From Prorocentrum cordatum (lineage: Eukaryota; Sar; Dinophyceae; Prorocentrales; Prorocentraceae): a DNA stretch of 64,000 bases. Shown here one piece after another: positions 32,284 to 40,514 of this stretch. Position 1 is the first letter of the stretch, and each line of letters opens with the position of its first letter. A program made the position numbers and the translations under genes. The notes beneath the pieces are model-generated. The model saw nothing but the letters and a program-made list of their open reading frames with translations, did no database searches and had not been told where the DNA came from. The stretch spans positions 1,386,969 to 1,450,968 of the forward strand of contig CAUYUJ010020726.1 in NCBI GenBank assembly GCA_963575745.1, read 5' to 3'.

Positions 32284-35200
32284 AGGCGTCCCGGGGGGCC
32301 GGGGCCTCGCCGGGCGCCCTGCTGCAGGAGCTCGAGGAAGAAAAAAGCACGCATATCGGCACAGACGGCCGGAGCTCCGCGCGGAGTTCTGGGGGGGTCC
32401 GCCCGGGGTTCCTGGAAGGTTGTCTTTTGGCGCACTCGGCTCCTCGAGGAACGACTGGAGAGCCTGCAGCGGCGCGAGTGCCTCGCCCGGGAGGAGATGG
32501 CCACCAGGATCTACCCGATCGAGAAGCATCCCGTGGAGTCGTACGTCGTGCGCCGCTCCCTCCCGGCCACGAGCGTCGGCGACGTGCACCTCAAGGTGGG
32601 AGACGTGCAGCTGACCAGGGTCGTCGCGACCGTCACGCTGGCGCGCAAGAGCGACAGCGTCTTCTCGTTTGGGCTCCACGGCGATGGCGGCGCGGCGATG
32701 GCCATGGTAGAGGGCTTTTTGGACAAGGTCGATTTTGTGCTGCCCGAGTCCGCCTACGAGGGACTCGCCAAGGGGTTTTCGTCTGTGGAGAACTGGTTCG
32801 GGACCCTGGGCGGACTCGTTGATGGCGACTACGGCCAGATCGAGAAGTTAAAGGTATCGGCCAACATCTCCATGTCTGGGGACGTCAGGACCGACGAGCG
32901 CGGGAAGTGGGAGCTTGAGCCAGACACACAGACGAGCAAGGCCAAGTTCGACATCGGGTCGGGTGGCCTGGTGCTGTCGATCATAAACTCGATCATGGCA
33001 GGATCGGGGGGCAAGGCTGCTGAGGAGGCGATCTTTGACCTGCTGTGGCCGCAGGTGTTGGAGCTCCTGCCCGCATGGGCCGGAGTCGCGCTCGGCACCG
33101 TGCCCAAGTCCGAGGGCAACGTGGAGCACAAGATCGAGTTCGATGCTTGGTGCGAGAGCCCCAAAGGGCGGCTGTGCCCAGCCCACCTCATGCAGCTGAA
33201 GGGCACGATGAAGAGCACGGCGCACGTGCTGGCGAAGCCAGTCTTGCAAAAGTTGGCCGAGCAGGGCGACGCGGGCGTGCTGAGCGCCGTCGCGGACGCG
33301 TACAGAGAGAGCGACGCCGTGGTCGGCGGACTGAAGGGCGAGTTCACCGTGGACCTCGGGCTGTCCAAGGAGCACGCACTGTCCCTCCGCGCGCGCCCCA
33401 ACCTGGACGTGCCCTTGAGGCTGCTCCAGGCTCTGGGCCCCGATGTCAGGCCAGAGGACTTCCTGCCCGGGTCGGGCAGGCTCTCCCTCCAGGCTGGCCG
33501 CCTCGACGTGCGCGACGGCGTGATCCAGCTTCCACAGATTCGCGTGGACAACGCCCATCTGCCCATAGGTGCTGGAAAGGACACCATCGAGATAAGGGGG
33601 GCCCTGGAGGAGTTCACGGTAGAGCTGGTGGACCCCACAGGGTGCAAGCCGAAGCCGAGCGGGGAGAACGCTTCGGAAGTCTTCGACCAGTTGTGCGGGC
33701 TGGTGGGCGAGGGCGCGCCGCTGACCGTCAGCGCGCCGGGCGTGACGCTTGGCATGGACCGTGTGAGCGGGGTCCAGCTGGAACCTTGGGGTGGCGGCGA
33801 CACGTTCACGGCGACCTACGCCTCGAAGGGCGTGTCCGAATTTCTGGAGGAGGTAGACGACAGGCTTGCCATGCCCTCAAACGTCCGCACCGCTCCTCCT
33901 GACAGCGGTGACGGCGTGGTGCCACCCCAGTTCCAGCGCCCGCATGACCGCGCGCTGCCGACATGGGATGTTGGGTCTCTGCTGCGACACGTAAACGTAA
34001 GTTTTGGCGGCAGCGTGACGACTGTCACCACTGAAGGGTCCGAGTTGGTAGAGGTCACCGTCTCCGCCGACGTGGCAGGCAGCTTCTTCCTCGGCCCCTC
34101 GGTGCTCCGGGCCGCGCTGGACGGGGCCGACAACGACCTCGGTTACATGCACCTTGTGGCGGGCGGGTGGTATGGCACTGGGCCGGGCAGGGGCGGGTCA
34201 GGCTCCAGCCCCGACCAGGCGGCCCTCGTGCGCTTGTCCTGCGGCGGGCTGGAGCTCTACAAGGTCAGCCCAGGAGGCAGACCTTACGCGGCGCTGCCGC
34301 ACATCACTTTGGATCTGGCCAAGGACGAGGACTGGCAGATGCTGGGCGCGGGGGAGCCAGAGGAGTTCCAACAGATGCTGTGCTTCAAAGTGAAGGTGAC
34401 GGGCGGCTTGATTTGTTCAATGTGGGGCCCCCAGAAGTCTCGACCCCTCCCGGGGACCGGCTTTCCCCCTCGGTTCGACTCACGACGGTCTCGGGGCCCC
34501 AGCGAGGGTCCCTAGAGGCCGAGGACGGCGAAATACCTGCAGTCTGATTTCCATGCTGGCTTCGAAGCGGAGGCGACGGACGGCTTCCTGTTCTTCTCGA
34601 GCGGCGCGGAGCACTTCTTCTGCCCGGCCTCGCGGCCCCTCGGGCGGAGCCTGGAGGCTGCCCTGAAGCTGCAGCGGGGGCGGCTGGAGGCGGCCCGCGC
34701 GCAGACGGCGTCGTGCGAGGGCGACCGCGGCGCCTGCCCCGCGCGGCCCGACGGCGCTCGAGGAAGGAGCAACAGCGGCACGAGCACACGGTCGGGAGCT
34801 TGGGCTCGGCGTGCGGAGCCGCCGGTCCTGGCCCAAAACGCTTCGGCTCGACGCGCTGATCAAAGGGGCTGGACCCAAGCGCTGTTTTGCTGGATCTCGG
34901 CTGTGTCTTGTTTTTGCTCGTTCTGGGATGGGGGGTGCAGGAAAACAGGTGGAGCAGAACGAAAAGCAGCACGAAAACAAAACGAAATACAACGTTTAGG
35001 TCCAGCCCTGCTGCCCACGTCCCAGTCACTAAGCGCCCACGTCCTGGGGCTCTCCCGGCCCCCCGCCCCGCGGAGCCGAGCGGCACGCTAGTTGTCCGCT
35101 CGCAGGGCACAGCGTGTCGCTGGGGCCGCCGCCGCGATGCTCCAAGCAAGAGCCCCCGACCGTACAGTGGAGACCCATGCCAAGAAACACCCTGCTTGCC

Positions 35201-35632
35201 TCCAGGGTGCCTTGGGTTTCTTGGGTCTCGATGTTATTGCCATGGAAAGCGTGACGTTCCCACACCAAAGACCGATGGACGTCCTGGGGTCTCAGGGTTG
35301 GGTTTCTTGTGGAAGCTTTCTTGCGGACTGGTCTCCACTGTACACGTTCGCAGCTCCGCGCGGAGTTCATGGATCGGTGCTGGCCCCCCCCCCCCGTGCG
35401 GCGCCTGGCGGCAGCGCCCCTCGGCGTGCTCCGCGCGCCCAGGAGGGGGAGCCTCAGCGCTGCTCCGAGGCATCCGCGCGGAGCTCCGAGAGGTTATCGT
35501 TGTGCCGCCGTGTCTTCTTCCAGGCACGTGGTTCAAGCCGAGCGAGGTCTACGACCGCACCACCTGGCAGCCCCAGTTCAAGGCGCCCGGCGACCCCGCG
35601 ATGGAGAGGTCGCCGAACGAGCAGTGGCTGCG
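32284..35632 (+). CDS. Multi-exon host gene, unknown family
   Basis: Exon a 32284-32336 ('GALLQELE') joins across a 112-nt GA-AG intron (32337-32448) to exon b 32449-34395, restoring one helix: 'LLQELEERLESLQRREC', then 'LAREEMATRIYPIEKHPVES'. Exon b is 649 codons with mixed composition throughout. A GT-AG intron (34396-34542, phase 0) leads to exon c from 34543 ('SDFHAGFEAEATDGFLFFSS'), ending near 34790. A further stretch, 'TWFKPSEVYDRTTWQPQFKA', follows a CTTCCAG acceptor at 35524 and may be exon d; its link and donor are uncertain. Exon b has many alternating beta-strand-like segments ('GKWELEPDTQTSKAKFDIG') and amphipathic helices, but I recognise no family. The ATG at 32497 is not the likely start, since coding continues upstream. 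The gene probably begins left of 32284. Confidence 0.7.
34396..34542. other. Intron related to dispersed repeat family E
   Basis: 147 nt, donor AAG|GTGACG and acceptor CTGCAG. The body carries CGACCCCTCCCGGGGACCGG, CTTTCCCCCTCGG and GGTCTCGGGGCCCC, and a near-end GGCCGA. These follow in the same order as in the intergenic sequences at 30655 and 53225, suggesting the intron came from a mobile repeat. Confidence 0.5.
35061..35162. mobile_element. MITE-like family A, partial copy
   Basis: Right half of the family found at 29923 and 43061: CCCGCCCCGCGGAGC, CGGCACGCTAG, CGCTCGCAGGGCA(C/T)AGCG. Its end is two bases from the start of the family B element at 35165, so two different elements sit back to back. 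Confidence 0.5.
35165..35340. mobile_element. MITE-like element family B, copy 2
   Basis: 176 bp with inverted ends, CAGTGGAGACC and GGTCTCCACTG (perfect 11-bp complement). It is flanked by GTA on the left and TAC on the right, so the inverted match extends to 14 bp. High similarity to 31089-31264. Confidence 0.7.
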
Positions 35633-35639
35633 GGGGGGG

Positions 35640-36845
35640 GGAGGGGGGCGAAGGAAGGAGAGGGTGCCCGCGCCGCCCCCTGCAGGGAAGAGGGGGTGGG
35701 GGGGTGGGAGAGGGGGGCGGGGGGCGAAATTAAACAGGAAAACCGTAGATCGACGGGGGAACTGGGAAGGGGGGGTGGGGGAGGAGGGGCAGGAAGGAGG
35801 GGGGGAGCGGAATCGCACGTCGTGGTGGCCATCATCTCCTCCCCAGAGAGGCGCTCGCGCCGACGCAGGCTCTCCAGCCGCTCCTTCGGAAGCGTAAATT
35901 GTCGGAGCTCCGCGTGGACTTCTCGAATCGGCTCTGGGATTCCTCTGACCCGATTCGATTCGGTTTCTACCGATTCCGATTACGATTCGATTACACTTCG
36001 GATCACGATTTGGATGTCGGTTTATCAGCGAAGGCTTCACAAACCTGCCGGGTTCCGCCGATTAGATTTCTCCCGACTTGGCTGCAAAAGTTCAGGTTTA
36101 CGCGTGTCTTCTTCCCCTAAGGAAGGAGTGCGGCGAGTTGCGCAGGAAGAGGTGAGGGTGAGGAGAAGCGCCTTGATGTGTTTTGTTCGGACGCTCGATC
36201 TCCAGAGTCGAATCTCGACGTTCGCTGCCGAGGCGTGGCGCAGCGGACCCCAAGGGGCACGGTTCGGTGTCGGACTTTCTGGTTCAGGCCGTTGTTGGAC
36301 TATTTGGGTGTTTTTGGTTTCAATTGGACTTCGAGTGTGTGTAGGAGATGGTGGAAGAGAGAGAGAGAGAGAGAGAGAGGCACTGGAGGAGGAGGAGGAG
36401 GAGGAAGAAGAAGAAGAAGAGGAGGAGGAGAAGGACCAGAGTAAACCAAAGCTGCATAAGCGATGCTGCAATACACCCTCCCGTCCCAAGTTCCCTTCCC
36501 AGGCGCCCCTAATTACAAGTCCTCCTTTTCACTTCAAGAAGCGCCTTTTGAACATCCAGTACAGTTGGGCTTGCCATTTTGGCGAGGGCCCCAAAAGGGA
36601 CTGCCCCGCATCTTTCTAGCGCTTAGCCAGGACCGCTAAAAGCAAGTGTCATACATTTCCACGGGGTGTCAAGAGACAGCCCCCTCTCGAAAAGGGACCG
36701 CTCCCCATCCGTGTAACGGTTGCACGAGTTGGCCCTTGTGGTCGTCAGTTTCGAGGAAGTCCCCAGCGAAAGCTGCAGTTCGGAAAAAACAAAAAAAAAA
36801 AAAAAACGCCATGGATCCGTGCAGCTCTGCGTGCGTTGACGTGTC
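35640..36845. other. No confident gene
   Basis: G-rich at 35630-35820. 35925-36015 is a chain of GATTCGATTC/GATTACGATT-like units. 36355-36430 is (GA)n and (GGA)n. 36787-36806 is a short A run. No convincing coding frame. Confidence 0.45.
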
Positions 36846-36854
36846 GGGCCCTTG

Positions 36855-37250
36855 AACTCCACGAGGCCCCGGGCGAGAATCTCACTTCTGAGAGAGCGAC
36901 CGGTCCCCCATCCTGCCCGGCGTTGCATGCGGAAGGATGCGCGCGGCGCCGGGGCGAGAGCTCCATTCTGGCAAGGAGCTGCCGTCCATCTGCCAGGCGA
37001 GTGCGAACTTGTGTCACTCACGTGCGCGGCGCTGGGGCAAGAGCCACACGTTAATAGCCGCCCCTTCCGTCAGTGCAGCTGCTGCACACGCTCGAGGCGA
37101 ACGCGCGCAGCGCCGAGGCGAGAGCCGCACTCTGAGAACGACCCCCCTCCCTCCGCGAAGCTGTGGCAATCTTTCGGTGCGAATGCGCGCGGCGCCAGGG
37201 CGAGAGCCACTTTCTGAAACGGGACCGCCCTCCGGCCGTGAAGGCTTCTC
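36855..37250. repeat. ~84-bp tandem repeat, four to five units
   Basis: GCGCGCGGCGCCGGGGCGAGAGC-type starts recur at about 36937, 37020, 37104 and 37189, spacing 82-85 bp, with a partial unit at about 36855. Units differ in the middle. The period is close to 28 codons, so open frames on both strands persist through it. Confidence 0.65.
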
Positions 37251-37436
37251 ATGTTTTACCCTGGTGAAGTTGTACCGGTACGCACCCCAGCAAACTGGCA
37301 CATGCCCGGTGGCACCGAGGAGTGTACCTGTTTGCGAGCGCTCCTTTGGTGAATGTCTCGAACAGGGTCGTCCTGCAAGGGTCTGGGAACGAAGCCGGTC
37401 GGCTCGCCGCCCTTCGGCTGCCCGTCAGAGAGGTCC

Positions 37437-37594
37437 TGCCCAGGGTCGCTCGCTGCGTCTGGCCGAGGATTCCTCGACGACGACGGCGATGACGACGCCG
37501 ACGACGACGCCGACGACGGCGAGGATGACGATCGCCATCGTCGTCGGCGTCGGCGTCGTCGTCGTCGTCGTCGTCGGCCTGCATCCCGGTCGAG
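37437..37594 (+). CDS. Candidate exon: Thr-rich stalk and membrane segment
   Basis: After a CTGCCCAG acceptor the frame reads 'SLRLAEDSSTTTAMTTPTT', a Thr-rich stretch, then 'MTIAIVVGVGVVVVVVVGL', a 19-residue hydrophobic segment. It ends at a donor CGAG|GTGCAG in phase 1. The next gene's first exon (38392) starts in phase 1, so the two can join in frame ('HPGR-G-ARLFSGLEV'). The DNA is an inverted pair of (ACG)n and (GTC)n tracts, so the membrane-like segment may be only a consequence of the palindrome. Tentative. Confidence 0.3.
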
Positions 37595-38391
37595 GTGCAG
37601 AGGGGCCGTCCTTGTGCCCTCCCAGGCTGCACGCCGCCTCCGCGCTCGGCCTGGCGTGAGGTGGTCCTCGCCGCAGCCTGCCCGCGCGGCGCCGCGGCCG
37701 CGGCCGCGGCGGGGGCCGGGCCCTCTTCGGCCGGGCCGCGCGCCGGGGGCTGCGCGGAGGCGTGGGCTGCGGACTCTTTTGCACCTCGGCCGCGGTGCTG
37801 GCTCGCGCCCTTTGGAGAGGGAGAGGGAGGGAGGGGGAGCGAGAGAGAGAGAGAGAGGGGGACAAAAAAAAAAGACAGAGAGAGTGAGAGAGAAAGAGAG
37901 GGAGAGAGAGAGCAGACAGGATAATATCCGCGCACGTCGGCGGTGCACTCGCAGAGTGGCGAAACGAGCCGTGCACGGCAGAGGTGCACTGGCAAGATGG
38001 TGAAGCAAGCCGCCATAGGACGGTTCCAGCGGCGTTGGCGGTGGGACAGGTGTGAAGCAACGGAAGTTGAGTACTCTCGCGTCATGGTCCTTGCGGGTCT
38101 CGAGACAAGCTTGCAAGCACCCGCAGGGCCAGGGCAGCGACCAGACGCGGGCGCGCGGGCACGGGGCGCTCTCTGGAGCGTCTGAAACACGACTGGTTGC
38201 TCGGAGTTTGGGGTGCGGGATGCCCGTTTCGGGCCCTGGGGTCCACACGAGGTAACCCAGGGCGCGAAGGTCATGCGAACGTCGGGGTCCTGAGCTCCAG
38301 AAGGCTCCAGAGATCTCCAGAGACCCACGATTGGAAAGATCTGGGCGGCCGATGACCTGGGAACGGGTGTGTCCGTAGCCCTTCTGCCCAG

Positions 38392-40468
38392 GCGCTCGGC
38401 TCTTCAGCGGGCTCGAGGTGTGGGCAGCCCGCGAGGGCCAGCCCACCCCCGCACCGCCGGCGGTGGCCGTGGACGAGGCTCCCTGTCTCGGCAGCTCCCG
38501 AGGCCACCGGAGCCCCATGAATCCTCTCCTCAACGGGGAGTCGGAGATCTCGTCGCTCTGGGGCAAGCTCTCGCGCTGCCTCGCGCTGGCGAGGAAGCCG
38601 GCTCCCAGGGAGGAGACGAGGCTCCGCGGCGCGATGTCCTCCGTGCTGGAGGGCATCCAGGGAGCCGCGAGCACCTTTGGCACCGTCGGCGACGTGGAAG
38701 CGCGACTGAAGAGCAGCCTGCGCGGCGGGCTGCTGCTGACCATGCTCTCGGACTCTTCGAACGCCTGCCTCGTGCTTGCGGCGCTGCTGGACGACTGGGC
38801 GGCAGCACCAGGAGCAGCAGCAGCGGTCGCCGCCGAAGAGCAGCTGCTGCAGGCGCCGAGCGGCCCGCGGGCCGCGCTGCGTGGGCAGTTGGCTCGCCTG
38901 GAGGCGCTGCGCGCCGCGCTGGCAGAGGAGCTGGCAGAACCTGAGGGCGCCGGGAGGCCCGTCTGGACGCCAGAGAGTTTGCTCGGGTGCGGTGCGCTGC
39001 GGTGGTTCTGGCGTGCACGCTTCGCGGGGCAGGTGCGGGCTCCCGTGGAGGGGCTGGCAGACGCCATATCCCACCAGTACGAGCCCCTCGACCTGGAGGA
39101 GAGGGCCGAGCTGGCTGCCTGGCTCCGCCCCAACGAGCAGGGCATGGTCAGCCTCGCGGACGCGGCCCTGCTGCTCGACGCCCCTGGCGTCTGGCGAGGC
39201 GCGCTGTTTGCCGCCTCTTGCGCGGAGCTCTGCCCCGCTGCGGTGGTGCAGGCGGTGGCGGCTGCGGGTGGGGACCGCCACTTGGGCATGACCGCGGCGG
39301 ACATCGTCGAGGAGTCGCGGGAGAAGCGGCGGTGCGTTCTGCTGCCAGCATGGACTCGGGAGCAGTTGCGCGGCGATCGCGTGGCGCTGACTCTGCTGGG
39401 AGCCCTCGGCATGGAGGTGGCGCTCGACGTGCCCGGCGGAGCTGGCGGCCTCCTGGTGCAGTTCCCTTCCTCGGGCGTCCCGCGGCACCTCCTGCGGGCG
39501 GGCTCGGCACTGTCCAGGGCCGCGGCCGAGCTGCTGGGGCCTCGGGCAGCAGCCAGCCTCCCGGCCACGCAGGTCTCCGTGCCGCTGTGCGTCGCGAGCT
39601 TGGTGGCGCCCGCCCGCCGGAAGAAGCCGAGTGAGCGACACCTCATGCGGAGGAGGGCCAGTCTCGGAGGCCCGGAGGTTGGCACAACCACCAATACATG
39701 GGCGGAGTGCCTCCACCGAGGGAAGGTGGTCCCGCTCTCGGTGATGGTGTTAATGTATGGGCTTCCCCGGGTGGTCGAAATATTGTCACCAGCGTCGACA
39801 TCTAGGATGTCTTCCTCCGGTGGAGGCCCCCCCCTTGTGCTGGTGCTGGTGTCCACTACCAAGGCCTGCAACAGTGGAGGCAGCGGCGGCCCTAGCGCCA
39901 GGCACAGCTCCGCTCCAACCTGGGCCCCAGGCCCCTCCGGGATTTCCTCCTGGCCCGTTCTGCGACGGACGCGCATCTGGCGTTGGCGACGAGAGGAGGA
40001 GGAGGAGGAGGAGGAGGAGGAGGAGGAGGAGGAGGAGGAGGAGGAGGAGCAGAGCGGCCCCTGGCAGGCCCGAGAAGGACGACGAACGCCAGGGAGGCAT
40101 CTGGTAGTGCTTCGCTGCGCACGGACAGCCCTCCCCCAGGTAGCGCCAGCTGGCCTCAGCAGGGCCCCCGAGGAGCCCCAGCTGGGCTCAACGGGCCCCC
40201 CGATTGGCCCCGGGCGGTCTCAACAGCCCTGGAGGAGGCGGCGCCAGAGTTCTGAGGCCGCCCCAGACTGTTCGGGGTGCCTGCTGCGGCCGGCTGGGGC
40301 TACTCGAGGGGGGCCTGCTGAGGCCACCCGGGGCTGACCGCGATGGGTCTTCAGAACCCCCCCCCCCCCGATAGTGGAAACGAATGGTCTTGTTCGGCGT
40401 CCTGATTGACGGACTGGGGTCCCACCAATATCGGAAAATGATTATTTATCCGCGGCATCCGCCGCACA

Positions 40469-40514
<46 letters not shown>

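Noticed and set aside
37256-39976. 906-codon minus-strand ORF, the longest in the window
   Set aside because: It is antisense to the first exon of the seven-exon gene. The plus strand has frame-consistent splice sites and balanced composition; the minus frame is Ser/Arg/Ala-rich as expected from high GC.
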